Shown here in pieces: positions 42,932 to 51,688 of a stretch of 64,000 nucleotides of DNA. This DNA comes from Sphingomonas immobilis. GTDB lineage: Bacteria; Pseudomonadota; Alphaproteobacteria; Sphingomonadales; Sphingomonadaceae. The notes beneath the pieces are model-generated. The model was not told the origin of the DNA. It ran no database searches and worked only from the letters and a program-made list of their open reading frames with translations. The translations under genes and the position numbers were made by a program. The stretch lies in contig NZ_JAUQSZ010000010.1 of NCBI RefSeq assembly GCF_030580995.1, forward strand, positions 123,502-187,501, given 5' to 3'. Every line of letters starts with the position of its first letter. Within the stretch, counting starts at the first letter, position 1.

Positions 42932-44875
42932 TCAGCGCAGCGCCGCGGCCGCCATCTTCCCGCAGTCGAGCGGCACGAAGGCGAGGCGCGGCGGTGCCTC
43001 CCTGCTGCCCAGTCCGAGCGCATCCTTGAGTGAGCGCCCCACCGCCTTGAAGATACCGCCCGTCGTCGGCGCACCCGGCGCGGCCGAGCCCGCAATCGAG
43101 ACCTCGGGCTTGGTCAGTGTCCCGCCGACGCCGATCGGATCGACGATGCGAAGCGCCGCGCCGCCGCGTTTCGCGCCTGACAGCGACAGCGCGATCGTCT
43201 CATCGCGTAGATTGATCCTTCCGCTGCCGCGCCCGATCGAGGAGCCCGTATCGATCGCCAGCGGGCTCGGGCTCAGCACCCCGCCGCGCCCGGAAAAATT
43301 GGCGACGAGGCAGCGCAGCGGCACGCGCTCGGACGGGTGGAAGATCGCATGGCCGATCGTCCCGCCAAGATCCTGGCCCAGCACGTCGGCGACCGTCGCC
43401 TTCAGGCTGCCCGAAGTCGCGACCATCGCCGCACGGCCGCTGGCATTGCCCAGCGCCTCGCGCACGGTATCGCCCTCACCGTCGAGCAGGATGCGCCCGC
43501 GCACCGGCCCGCTGATCTGGCCGGGGCTGCCGATCAGCGCGTCGAGCGTCAGCCCCTCCAGCCGCAGATCGACATTGAGCTTGGGCCGGCCCTCGCGGTG
43601 ATTGACGGTGATCGTCCCGCCCATCCGCCCATCGGCAAGCGTCGCGTTGACGTTGCGCACGGTCAGCACCTTGTGATCGAGCTCGATCACACCGTTCAGC
43701 GTACGGAACACCGTACCCTTGCCGGCCAGAATCCTGTCGATGCGAAAGGCGATCCTGCCGTCGGTCTTCCACAGTTTCGACAGGTTGATGCGCGTCGGCG
43801 GCAGCACGCGCGGGCCGGCAGCGGCACGGCTCCTCGCCGCCTGCGCCTGACCCTGAGCGTCGGAAAGATCGTCGAAATCGAACTGGCTCGCGCGGATCGT
43901 CGCGTCGATCACCGTGCGTTGCACGTCGCCGACGTCATGCTTCTTGACGGTCGCCCGCCCGACGAAGCGCGAGCGGCCGATGCCGCCGCCGATGCTGTCG
44001 ACATACCAGTCGCGCCCTTCGTGGCGGATCTTGGCGATCAGCGCGATCGGCTGCGTGCCGAACAGCCCTGCCTCGATCAACCGGTCGAGATTCTTGAGCG
44101 AGGGCGCCCGCGCGGTCATCGTCGCGGCGAAATGGCGTGTGTCGAACACGCCGTCCATCGAACCCTTCGCATCTAGGGTGAGCGCGGGCGAGGCGAGATG
44201 CACCTCGACCGGATAGGCGGCGGCGGGATCGATGCCGGTGACGCGCCCGCCGCGCAGCTCAAGCGTCGTGGGCGTCTGTTGAAACGTCCCCAGCGCCGTC
44301 ACGCGCAGGCCTCGCGCCGCGTCGACGCTGACCGGGCCGGCCAGAACGAGCCCGCGCCTCGCGTCGCGCAGCGAGACGCGGCTGTCGGTGACGATCAGGT
44401 CTTTCAGCTTCGGCGTGCTGTCCTTGGGTGGCGGATCGCCGGGCTTGCGCTTCCGGCCCCAGTTGGAGGTGCCGTCGGCCAGCCGCACCAGCGCGATATC
44501 GGCACCCTCGATCGTCAGCTTTTCCGGCGCCGAATGGCCGAACAGCGCGCCGAAGATCGACAGGCGCAGCTTCACGGCGCGGATTCGCATGAAATCGCCG
44601 GGCCCGGCCCAGCCCGGCTGCTGGATCCTGATGTCGCGGATTGCGAGATCGGGCGTGTACGAAAACGTCTGATCGCGCGTGATCGCCCCGATCGTCACCG
44701 GCGCGCCGTAGCTTGCCGACAGCCGCTGCTCGGCGAAGGTCTTCGCCAGCCCCGGCGGCAGGAAACCAAGGGCGAGAACGAGCAATGCGGCGAGGCCGGC
44801 GAGAATGGCCACAACCCATCCGGCGAGGCGCAGCAGCGACCTCGTCGCGGGTGTCATGGTCATGGCGCGCAGCAT
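42932..44875 (-). CDS. AsmA-family protein
   Basis: Large (about 647 residues) envelope protein with an N-terminal transmembrane anchor ('GWVVAILAGLAALLVLALG') and a long beta-rich periplasmic part typical of AsmA/TamB-like lipid-transport proteins. Seen: 'LSASYGAPVTIGAITRDQT' near residue 50 and AsmA-type repeats such as 'LEGLTLDALIGSPGQISGPV' in the C-terminal half. Start is uncertain between ATG 44875 and ATGs four or six codons later. Role: probably phospholipid homeostasis between the membranes, by family analogy. Confidence 0.85.
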   Translation of the reverse strand: MLRAMTMTPATRSLLRLAGWVVAILAGLAALLVLALGFLPPGLAKTFAEQRLSASYGAPVTIGAITRDQTFSYTPDLAIRDIRIQQPGWAGPGDFMRIRAVKLRLSIFGALFGHSAPEKLTIEGADIALVRLADGTSNWGRKRKPGDPPPKDSTPKLKDLIVTDSRVSLRDARRGLVLAGPVSVDAARGLRVTALGTFQQTPTTLELRGGRVTGIDPAAAYPVEVHLASPALTLDAKGSMDGVFDTRHFAATMTARAPSLKNLDRLIEAGLFGTQPIALIAKIRHEGRDWYVDSIGGGIGRSRFVGRATVKKHDVGDVQRTVIDATIRASQFDFDDLSDAQGQAQAARSRAAAGPRVLPPTRINLSKLWKTDGRIAFRIDRILAGKGTVFRTLNGVIELDHKVLTVRNVNATLADGRMGGTITVNHREGRPKLNVDLRLEGLTLDALIGSPGQISGPVRGRILLDGEGDTVREALGNASGRAAMVATSGSLKATVADVLGQDLGGTIGHAIFHPSERVPLRCLVANFSGRGGVLSPSPLAIDTGSSIGRGSGRINLRDETIALSLSGAKRGGAALRIVDPIGVGGTLTKPEVSIAGSAAPGAPTTGGIFKAVGRSLKDALGLGSREAPPRLAFVPLDCGKMAAAALR

Positions 44876-44931
44876 CCTTCCACGCCTAACCGTATGAAGC
44901 CTGCCTCCGGTTCCGCCAATGGGGCGAATGG

Positions 44932-45690
44932 TCAGAAGATGACGCGCACGAGCTCATCGAGCGAGCATGCCGCCTTGGCCTCGTCGAGCGTCGCCGCGGT
45001 GATCATGTCGGCGAGGCAGCGCTGGCGCTGCGCGAGCCGGTCGATTGCCTGCAATTCCTTGGCGTAGCGTTCGCACAGGTCGGGGTCGTCGGTCAGGAAA
45101 TTACCGACTTCCTCGGTCCCCTCGGCGGTCGCGCGCAGTTCCGCCGCGATCCGGCGCAAGTCGACGACGGTGTGATAGCGCGCGCCGACATCGCCGCCTT
45201 CGATGGTGAGCTGCGCGCCGTCCCAGTGATAGTCGCGCGCGACGTCGACGCCGATGGTGGCCTCGTTGCCGACCTTGCGGACGTCGAGATCTGTCGCCGC
45301 CGCCGCCAGCACGACCTTGCCCAGCATCGCCGAGAAGCGCGAAAACTCGTCCGGGCTGGAGCGCGGCGGCTTCGGCACGAAGCTGACCGCGCCGAGTTTC
45401 GCGGCGAGGCGGCCGACCGTCGAATTCTTCGGCGTTTGCGAGGAAAGCATGACGACGCGGATCGGGCGCGTGGTCATCAACTCTTCCAGAAACTCGATGC
45501 CGGTCATGCCGGGCATCTCGACATCGAGCGTGATCACGTCGGGATGATAGGCCGCGATCATATGGCGCGCCTCCTCGGCGCCGCCGGCCGACCCGACCAC
45601 GACGATACCCGTATTCCGTTCGAGCGCACTGGTAAGGATAGCGCGCATCGTCGTTGAGTCGTCGACTACAAGCACCTTTGTCGCGGACAT
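44932..45690 (-). CDS. Response regulator with CheB-like receiver and unrelated C-terminal domain
   Basis: 252 residues. Seen: receiver domain 'VLVVDDSTTMRAILTSALE' at residue 6, phosphoacceptor Asp in 'VITLDVEMPGMTGIEF' near residue 57, 'VVMLSSQTPKN' and 'FVPKPP' near residue 109, the CheB-type pattern. The C-terminal 120 residues lack the CheB methylesterase motifs and match nothing I recognise. GGAGATCCTG precedes ATG 45690. No che genes are adjacent, so it is probably an orphan regulator with a different output. Confidence 0.8.
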   Translation of the reverse strand: MSATKVLVVDDSTTMRAILTSALERNTGIVVVGSAGGAEEARHMIAAYHPDVITLDVEMPGMTGIEFLEELMTTRPIRVVMLSSQTPKNSTVGRLAAKLGAVSFVPKPPRSSPDEFSRFSAMLGKVVLAAAATDLDVRKVGNEATIGVDVARDYHWDGAQLTIEGGDVGARYHTVVDLRRIAAELRATAEGTEEVGNFLTDDPDLCERYAKELQAIDRLAQRQRCLADMITAATLDEAKAACSLDELVRVIF

Positions 45691-45773
45691 CAGGATCTCC
45701 CATGTTCGCGATAACGCGACAGGATTAACGGGCCCTTCACTACCGTGGCGCAGATGACCCATTTCGGGCACCT

Positions 45774-46313
45774 TCAGGTCAGCGGCCAGCGCGCCACCGT
45801 TTCATAGGCCGCACCGTCGCCGCCCAGCGTGCTTTCGAACAGGATCAGATGCTCGAAGGTGAAGGCCGGGCTCGCCAGTCCCGCCTCGCGCGCCTGCCAC
45901 GCGGCGATCTCCGGCGGCGAGACGGAGCGCGGCAACCGCGCGAGCGTGATGTGCGGCAGATAGGCGCGTCCCTCCGCCGGCAGCCCGATCCGCACCAGCG
46001 CGTGATCGACCTTGCGGTGAAGCGCCGCCAGCGCATCGTGCGGCGTCACGCCCGCCCACAGCGCATCGACATGGCCGCGCCGCTCGAACGCGCCGACGCC
46101 GGAGATCGCCACCTCTGCCGCGCAGCCGTGGACGTGGCCGAGCGCGATCGCAATTTCCTCTGCCATCCGCCGGTCGACCTCACCGATATACCGTATCGTC
46201 AGGTGCAACTGATCGTCATTCTGCCAGCGCGCGGCGCCCACGCCGCCCATCGCCTGCTCCAGAGTGGCACGGATCGCGCGCGGCGGGCGGACAGCAACAA
46301 AAAGTCTGTGCAT
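45774..46313 (-). CDS. thpR: RNA 2',3'-cyclic phosphodiesterase (ThpR/LigT)
   Basis: Two-H phosphoesterase of 179 residues acting on 2',3'-cyclic RNA ends or 2'-5' linkages. Seen: the two catalytic HxT/S motifs 'LHLTIRYIG' near residue 38 and 'PHITLARLP' near residue 122, and N-terminal 'RLFVAVRPP'. Length and layout match the family. Separated from the receiver gene by 83 bases on the same strand. Confidence 0.93.
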   Translation of the reverse strand: MHRLFVAVRPPRAIRATLEQAMGGVGAARWQNDDQLHLTIRYIGEVDRRMAEEIAIALGHVHGCAAEVAISGVGAFERRGHVDALWAGVTPHDALAALHRKVDHALVRIGLPAEGRAYLPHITLARLPRSVSPPEIAAWQAREAGLASPAFTFEHLILFESTLGGDGAAYETVARWPLT

Positions 46314-46435
46314 GGCAACACCACATTAACGTCGGACAACGACATCCCGAAAAGCCGGATTCTCTTGAAATGCCCTCTGTATGGGGCGATATTCGGCAGT
46401 AACCCGGCAATCGCCGGTCATGGAGTGATTTTGCA

Positions 46436-47170
46436 ATGGCAAACTGGTCTGACCCCACCCCGAACGTCTCGCCCTTCGGCGCGGCATCGGCGACGCGTAC
46501 CGAAGCGTACGACGCGGGTCTGCGGCGCTATATGCTGTCGGTTTACAATTACATGCTGTCCGGCGTCCTGCTGACCGGCATCGTCGCACTCGGCTTCGTG
46601 ATGAGCGGCGCCGCGGTGCAGGTGTTTGGCGGGCCTGGTATTCTCAAGTGGGTTATCACTCTGGCGCCACTCGGTTTCGTGTTCGGCATGAGCTTCGGGC
46701 AGAGCCGGATGTCGGCGGGTACGCTGCAGGCGATGTTCTGGGGCTTCGCGATCGCGATGGGCCTGTCGCTGTCGACGATCTTCCTGCGCTACACGCCGGT
46801 TGCCATCGCGCAGTCGTTCTTCGCCACCTCGGCGGCGTTCGCTGGCCTGAGCCTCTACGGCTACACCACCAAGCGCGACCTGTCGGCGATGGGCACCTTC
46901 CTGATCATGGGCCTCGTCGGCCTGATCGTGGCGAGCCTGCTCAACCTGTTCTTCCAGTCGGGCATGCTCGAACTGGTGATCAGCTTCGTCGGCGTGCTGA
47001 TCTTCGCGGGCCTCACCGCCTACGACACGCAGCGCACCAAGAGCATGTACGCGCACGTCGCGGGCACCGGCCAGGAGCAGCATTTCGTCATCATGTCGGC
47101 GCTGAACCTGTACCTCGACTTCATCAACATGTTCCTCTTCATCCTCCGCCTGTTCGGCAACCGGAACTAA
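46436..47170 (+). CDS. Bax inhibitor-1/YccA family membrane protein
   Basis: 244-residue integral membrane protein with seven hydrophobic segments. Seen: cytoplasmic N-terminal tail, 'YMLSGVLLTGIVALGFVMSG' near residue 40, 'GTLQAMFWGFAIAMGLSLS', and the family C-terminal region 'GLTAYDTQRTKSMY' near residue 195. GGAG nine bases before ATG 46436. Bacterial members (YbhL/YccA) modulate FtsH proteolysis or act as Ca2+-leak channels; which applies here is unknown. A strong terminator follows at 47199. Confidence 0.93.
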   Translation: MANWSDPTPNVSPFGAASATRTEAYDAGLRRYMLSVYNYMLSGVLLTGIVALGFVMSGAAVQVFGGPGILKWVITLAPLGFVFGMSFGQSRMSAGTLQAMFWGFAIAMGLSLSTIFLRYTPVAIAQSFFATSAAFAGLSLYGYTTKRDLSAMGTFLIMGLVGLIVASLLNLFFQSGMLELVISFVGVLIFAGLTAYDTQRTKSMYAHVAGTGQEQHFVIMSALNLYLDFINMFLFILRLFGNRN

Positions 47171-47198
47171 AGCCGGTAACAAACGCTCGGTAGGCATG

Positions 47199-47230
47199 AG
47201 GCCCGGTGGGGATACCCGCCGGGCCTTTTT
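47199..47230 (+). terminator. Rho-independent terminator of the Bax-inhibitor-1 gene
   Basis: Stem AGGCCCGG with CCGGGCCT plus inner GGG-GATA-CCC, followed by TTTTT, 28 bases after the stop. Confidence 0.9.
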
Positions 47231-47249
47231 CTTGCCCGAAAGGATCGCG

Positions 47250-48032
47250 ATGCGCCTGAAGATCGACGTTGTGCTGGACTACGATCTCGACGGTGCCGCC
47301 GACACGCTGCTGCTGGTGGAAGCGGCGGGAATGCCCGACCAGATCATCGTATCGCAGGATCTCTGGGTTTCGAGCCTGGAGCCGCTGCGCGCCACGGTCG
47401 GTTCCGAAGGCGTCGGCCAACGCTGCTGGGCCTATGCCGAGAACCGGCTGAAGGTGAATTACACCGCCACCGTCGAGATCGACCGTCCCGACGTGCCGCT
47501 CGCGAGCCTCGCGGAAACGCCGCCGCGCATGCTGCCGGCCGAAACCGTCAATTACCTCCTCCCCAGCCGCTACTGCGAGTCCGACCAGTTCGAGGGTTTC
47601 CTCGCGCAGGAGTTTCCGAACCTGCGCGGCGGGCCGCTCGCCGCCGCCCTGCTCGACTGGGTGGGCGGGCACCTGACCTATCAATCGGGCAGCAGCACCG
47701 GCGTCACCACCGCGTTGATGACCTTCGCCAACCGCCACGGCGTGTGCCGCGACTATGCGCATCTGCTCGTCGCGCTCGCGCGCGCGGGCGGCATTCCGGC
47801 ACGCTGCGTTTCGGCCTATGCCCCCGGCGTCGATCCGCCCGATTTCCACGCGGTCGCGCAGTTCTGGCTGGAGGGCGCGTGGCGGCTCGCCGATGCGACC
47901 GGCATGGCGAAACCGGGCGAGCTCGCCGTCGTCGCGGTCGGCCATGATGCGACCGACATCGCCTTCATGACGACCTTCGGTGCGGCTATCCTCAACGAAC
48001 AGACCGTTACGGTCACACGCGAGATCGTCTGA
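47250..48032 (+). CDS. Transglutaminase-like cysteine protease family protein
   Basis: 260-residue protein. Seen: catalytic Cys in 'HGVCRDYAHLLVALARAGG' near residue 165, His in 'DFHAVAQFWL' near residue 202 and Asp in 'RLADATGMAKPG' near residue 218, in the order of the transglutaminase-like triad, and an N-terminal immunoglobulin-like part. AAAGGA before ATG 47250. Bacterial members process proteins or peptides; no peptidase partner is adjacent. Confidence 0.88.
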   Translation: MRLKIDVVLDYDLDGAADTLLLVEAAGMPDQIIVSQDLWVSSLEPLRATVGSEGVGQRCWAYAENRLKVNYTATVEIDRPDVPLASLAETPPRMLPAETVNYLLPSRYCESDQFEGFLAQEFPNLRGGPLAAALLDWVGGHLTYQSGSSTGVTTALMTFANRHGVCRDYAHLLVALARAGGIPARCVSAYAPGVDPPDFHAVAQFWLEGAWRLADATGMAKPGELAVVAVGHDATDIAFMTTFGAAILNEQTVTVTREIV

Positions 48033-48094
48033 CTGTTACGGAACGGTTGCTGGCGACCAATCGTTCTATCCTCGTAACAGCCAGGAGGTTGACC

Positions 48095-48352
48095 ATGACA
48101 GAGGATGCAAAACAGATCGACCGCGATGCCCATCATCCCGGACAGGATGCCGGGCAGGACAAGTCGATCGCCGAACGGCTAGAGCGCGACCCGGAGAACC
48201 AGGAAGCGCAGCTCGACAATGCGCTCGACGAGTCGATGGATGCCAGCGACCCGCCCGCAACGACTCAGCCCGCCAGCAGCGACCAGCCGCCGGCCTCGTC
48301 AGGCTTCGACGAGGATGCGGAACGCAAGTTGCAGGAGAAAAAGGGCAAGTGA
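48095..48352 (+). CDS. Small hydrophilic, probably disordered protein
   Basis: 85 residues, strongly charged, rich in Asp, Gln, Ala and Lys, with no Cys, Trp or Tyr and one Phe ('SGFDEDAERK'). AGGAGG lies seven bases before ATG 48095, an unusually good ribosome-binding site that supports it as real. No family recognised; resembles stress-related intrinsically disordered proteins in composition only. Confidence 0.7.
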   Translation: MTEDAKQIDRDAHHPGQDAGQDKSIAERLERDPENQEAQLDNALDESMDASDPPATTQPASSDQPPASSGFDEDAERKLQEKKGK

Positions 48353-48382
48353 GCCCCGCTTCCGATCCTAAGTAGTGCTACG

Positions 48383-48410
48383 GATCACCCCGGTGAAAAC
48401 CGGGGTGATC
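48383..48410. terminator. 12-bp hairpin with GAAA loop
   Basis: GATCACCCCGGT and its exact complement around GAAA, 31 bases after the small protein's stop, without a T run. May be a terminator or a single REP-like element. Confidence 0.55.
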
Positions 48411-48514
48411 GCGCATCAAACCGAGTCCGAAATGCCACAATCCACAGGGAAATCCTGGGGCTGACTCGGTTCATCGCAACGCGTGTTGCATCGCAACAAA
48501 ATCCATGATCCCTT

Positions 48515-48557
48515 CCTTAACACCGGGCGACGAGGTGTTAAGGACGGTGTTAACCAT
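48515..48557 (+). promoter_or_regulatory. Inverted repeat plus CtrA-like half site
   Basis: Perfect 10-bp arms CCTTAACACC/GGTGTTAAGG (48515-48524, 48534-48543) followed by TTAACCAT (48550-48557), the half site known for CtrA in alphaproteobacteria. Located about 50 bases before the next gene. Assigned by eye. Confidence 0.4.
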
Positions 48558-48606
48558 CTGCGCGCATCATCACCTGGTTCTCAATTGCTGGGGCGGGGTG
48601 GGTCTT

Positions 48607-49158
48607 ATGGGTGCACGTATGAAGCCGGCCAATGGCGCGATGACGCTGGCGGAGATGAAGGAATTCGCGAGCTTTTCATCCGCGACGCAGCGCTACGTGC
48701 GCCGCTCGCTCGATATCGGTCTCGACCGTGACGACGCGATGACGCGCTGGTCGCGCGACGTGGTCGAGGCGGCGAGCATCCGCGCGCAGGCCCGGCTCTA
48801 CGCCCGCCTCCCCGAAATCCGCGAAATGATCCCGGACGACAGCGGCCTCGACGCGATCGAGCCGTTCCTCGCGCCACTGATGACGGTGACGGCGTTCGAT
48901 CTCGGCCAGGGCCGGATCACGACCTTCTCGGCCTATCGGTTCCTGTACGAGCGGCTGCTGGGGGCAGAGGTTCGCCCGTGGCTGCCGGCCGCCTTCTGCT
49001 CGGCGGCGGCGCTGCCGCATCTGCATCCCGACCTGCGCCGGAAGCTGCTCCAGTCGATCAGCGAAGCCGCCGCGACCGCGTCGGGCTGGTCGAACCGGCA
49101 GCCGGCCTTCTTCCCGAAATGGGTGGAAAAGGTCGAGGTCAGCGAGCTGCGGAACTAA
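48607..49158 (+). CDS. Uncharacterised protein
   Basis: About 183 residues, mostly helical by composition, no signal peptide or membrane segment. Seen: 'RYVRRSLDIGLDRDDAMTRW' near residue 25 and a C-terminal 'WSNRQPAFFPKWVEKVEV'. ATG 48607 is chosen because the earlier ATG 48505 would start upstream of the inverted repeat and CtrA-like site at 48515-48557; ATG 48619 is also possible. Not recognised. It is followed by an inverted-repeat pair at 49190. Confidence 0.65.
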   Translation: MGARMKPANGAMTLAEMKEFASFSSATQRYVRRSLDIGLDRDDAMTRWSRDVVEAASIRAQARLYARLPEIREMIPDDSGLDAIEPFLAPLMTVTAFDLGQGRITTFSAYRFLYERLLGAEVRPWLPAAFCSAAALPHLHPDLRRKLLQSISEAAATASGWSNRQPAFFPKWVEKVEVSELRN

Positions 49159-49189
49159 GGCCGCAGTTTACCGCGTCAGATAGGTAGCT

Positions 49190-49293
49190 GATCCCCGGCG
49201 AAGGCCGGGGTCCAGTCACGCAGGTCGTTCTAACGCACGCTGCGCTCAATCATGCGCGCTTTCCCAACTGGACCCCGGCCTCCGCCGGGGATC
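49190..49293. repeat. REP/BIME-like inverted repeat pair 1
   Basis: Two 26-nt copies (49190-49215 and 49268-49293) in opposite orientation, each an internal hairpin with CCCCGGC/GCCGGGG arms and differing from each other at one position. The right copy overlaps the stop codon of the gene at 49292. Confidence 0.8.
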
Positions 49294-50098
49294 AATTCTC
49301 ATCGATCCTGTCATCCACCGCCCCGCGCTGCCTGGGCTTGAACAGCCGTGGCGGGCGGCGCTCCTCGGCGATCCTGAACAGCGCGTAGGTCTGGTTGACG
49401 TAGTTGGTCACGCCGCTCATCCCCTTGCGATATTCCGCCAGCTCGGGCGTCAGCTCGGCCTCCGACAGGCGCACCGGGCGTGACGGCTCCGCAGGCTCGA
49501 AATTGACGTAGAACCACGGCTCCCCGCGCTTCAGCACCAGCTCGCGCCCCATGTCCCACCATTCGAACGCCCACATCATCGTGCGCGGCCAGATATGCGT
49601 CGGAAAACGCCCGCCGATCAGCAGGCCGGGCCACGGCGCGGGATTGAAATGCTGCACCGGGGGAAGCTGCGTAACCCAAACGGCCTCGTCGGCGACGAAC
49701 ACATAGGGCGTGACGAACTGCACGATCGGCCGGTTCGGGTGGCGCCATTCGTTCGGCGGCGACACGACGAACAGCTTGTTGAGGTGCGACATGCGCACGC
49801 CCGATTTGTCGCCATCCGGGTTCATGATGCCGACACGCCCCTGCGCGTCCTTCTGGATGCGCAGGCGCAGGTCGATCGGGCACGGCACCTCGAACAGGCG
49901 CGATTCGTAATCGAGATAGGCGGGGCAGTTGTTGACCGCCTTGGCATGATCCCGGTTGCGCTCGAAGGTGCGGACGCGCCTGGGGGCGTCCCACAGGAAC
50001 TGCGCCTCGCCGCTGTCGAGCAGCCAGCCCACGTCGGCGATGCGCGGCAGCGCGGCCGGATCGGTGGTGACAAGGTCCGTCGATGGATCGTCGCTCAT
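49292..50098 (-). CDS. Uncharacterised protein, possible sphingomonad-specific family
   Basis: 268-residue soluble protein, Trp- and Pro-rich ('FEWWDMGRELVLKRGEPW', 'EWRHPNRPIVQFVTPYVF'), no signal peptide. I do not recognise the family. Its 3' end runs into an inverted repeat. The upstream neighbour is the extensin-like gene on the same strand, 43 bases away. Confidence 0.75.
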   Translation of the reverse strand: MSDDPSTDLVTTDPAALPRIADVGWLLDSGEAQFLWDAPRRVRTFERNRDHAKAVNNCPAYLDYESRLFEVPCPIDLRLRIQKDAQGRVGIMNPDGDKSGVRMSHLNKLFVVSPPNEWRHPNRPIVQFVTPYVFVADEAVWVTQLPPVQHFNPAPWPGLLIGGRFPTHIWPRTMMWAFEWWDMGRELVLKRGEPWFYVNFEPAEPSRPVRLSEAELTPELAEYRKGMSGVTNYVNQTYALFRIAEERRPPRLFKPRQRGAVDDRIDEN

Positions 50099-50141
50099 TC
50101 CGTCATGCCCCCGGAAAACACCTGCGCCGCCTTATGCGCAT

Positions 50142-50873
50142 TCAGCGGCACGCCCGCCAGCCCATGCTCCCGCGCGCCGCCTGATCGAGATGCAGGTGAT
50201 TGTGGTGCGCGGCATTGTATTCGGGCGACAGCACCGTCGCGAACAGCCCGCACGCGCCGTTGCGCACGACGTGCAGGAAGGTCGCGCGCGGGCCGTCGCC
50301 CTGCCAGTCGTCGGTGACGACGACGCGCGTGCCGTCCGCGAGGCGAAAGGCGGAGACGTCGATCGCGTCGGCGGTCGAATGTTCGCTCCACACCCTCGCA
50401 TCGCCGCGGATCGCGCGGCAATTGTACGTGCCGAGCTGCTCGATCGCGACGACCGGCGCACCGAGATAGCGGCGCGCGGCGGGCTGGACGACGTTCCATT
50501 CCCACATCGCCATGCCCGCCGCGACCGGGCAGGCCATGACGGGATCGGCGGGAGCGAGCGTGATGCGGCGCGATCCACCGGCCGCGAAACGCACGCCGTC
50601 GGCATAGCCGCACGCCTCCCCGTCCTTGATCGGCTTGGCCGGTTCGAAGCGCACGCCCGCCTCGCGCAGCAGCGCCGCGCATTTCACGCCGTCGCGCGGC
50701 AGGCCGGCGAGCTTGCGGCCGGTGAAGAGGCCGGTTGGTTCGCCGAGGTGCAGCGGCGCCCACGGCAGATCCTGCGGCTTGGCGCGCAAGCCAGCGAGCG
50801 CGGCCAGCACGATCACCAGCACCAGCGCCGCGATCACCATCGCGCCCGCCGCGCGGCGCAGCCCTATGATCAT
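50142..50873 (-). CDS. Extensin-like C-terminal domain protein
   Basis: 243 residues with an N-terminal transmembrane segment ('AMVIAALVLVIVLAALAG') and the extensin-like domain. Seen: 'LGTYNCRAIRG' near residue 148, 'SEHSTADAIDVSAFRLADG' near residue 163 with the His and Asp of the metal site, and 'HHNHLHLD' near residue 225. These are M15-like cell-wall peptidase-fold proteins, facing the periplasm. Probably acts on peptidoglycan; not proven. Confidence 0.87.
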   Translation of the reverse strand: MIIGLRRAAGAMVIAALVLVIVLAALAGLRAKPQDLPWAPLHLGEPTGLFTGRKLAGLPRDGVKCAALLREAGVRFEPAKPIKDGEACGYADGVRFAAGGSRRITLAPADPVMACPVAAGMAMWEWNVVQPAARRYLGAPVVAIEQLGTYNCRAIRGDARVWSEHSTADAIDVSAFRLADGTRVVVTDDWQGDGPRATFLHVVRNGACGLFATVLSPEYNAAHHNHLHLDQAARGSMGWRACR

Positions 50874-50883
50874 TGGGCCGGCA

Positions 50884-51645
50884 TCAACTGCGCATCGCGC
50901 TCACGGCCGGTTCGGACGTGACCGGATAGCCGAGATCCTCGGGGATGCAGACGTAGGAAATGCCACCGCGCTCCTCTATCCAGGATGTGACGGTGCGCGG
51001 CGGATAGGCGGCTGCATCCGCGCAGGCCTCGGCGAAACTGCCGAACCGTGCGAGCCGTTCGAGGTTGCGGCGGGTGGGAAAGATGATCTCCAGCCGCTGC
51101 TCCTCCGCCGCGTCCAGCACCTCCTGCGCGCTGGCCCAGAAAACGCTGACGTTCTCGGTATCGTCGACCACCGGCTCGGGCGCGCCCGGCGGCACCTCCG
51201 CGAGGTAGAAGCGCGTGTCGAATACGCGGTGCGCTGCGCCCGCGGGCGGCAACCACCGCGCAAAGGGCACCAGCAGCGCCGGATCGATCGCGAAGCCGCC
51301 ATCGTGCAACGCCTTGCCGAAGGCGGTGCCGCCGTGCAGCGCCTGCCGCAGCGCCGTAAGCGCAGCAATATGGGGGGCTGGGATCAGCCCGACGGGCATG
51401 CCGGCTTCCTCGATCGTCTCGCGGATCGCGGCGATGGCGCCCGCGATGATGTCCTGGTCGCCTGCGAAGGTCGCCGCCAGCGCACGGTCGCCAGCGTCGA
51501 CGCGGCCGCCGGGGAACACCGTCGCGCCCGCCGCGAACGACATCGCCTTGGCACGCTCGACCATCAGCAATTGCGGCGCGGCCCCGTCGCGCGCGCGGAA
51601 CAGCACGAGGGTCGCAGCCGGGATAACCTCACGGGAATTGCTCAT
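50884..51645 (-). CDS. NUDIX hydrolase
   Basis: 253 residues. Seen: Nudix region 'FPGGRVDAGDR' near residue 45 and the signature core 'AIRETIEEAGMPVGL' near residue 75 (RExxEExG). Long members of this kind hydrolyse CoA, NADH or ADP-ribose derivatives. ATG 51645 is the start; the previous 12 codons are poorly supported. Ten bases upstream of the extensin-like gene on the same strand. Confidence 0.88.
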   Translation of the reverse strand: MSNSREVIPAATLVLFRARDGAAPQLLMVERAKAMSFAAGATVFPGGRVDAGDRALAATFAGDQDIIAGAIAAIRETIEEAGMPVGLIPAPHIAALTALRQALHGGTAFGKALHDGGFAIDPALLVPFARWLPPAGAAHRVFDTRFYLAEVPPGAPEPVVDDTENVSVFWASAQEVLDAAEEQRLEIIFPTRRNLERLARFGSFAEACADAAAYPPRTVTSWIEERGGISYVCIPEDLGYPVTSEPAVSAMRS

Positions 51646-51688
51646 GGCTTTGGACTTAGGGAGCCTGTCCCCGCCCGGCAACGCGCAA

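Noticed and set aside
48505..48606. Longer start of the unknown protein at 48505
   Set aside because: That segment carries the inverted repeat and CtrA-like site, has no ribosome-binding site and looks regulatory.
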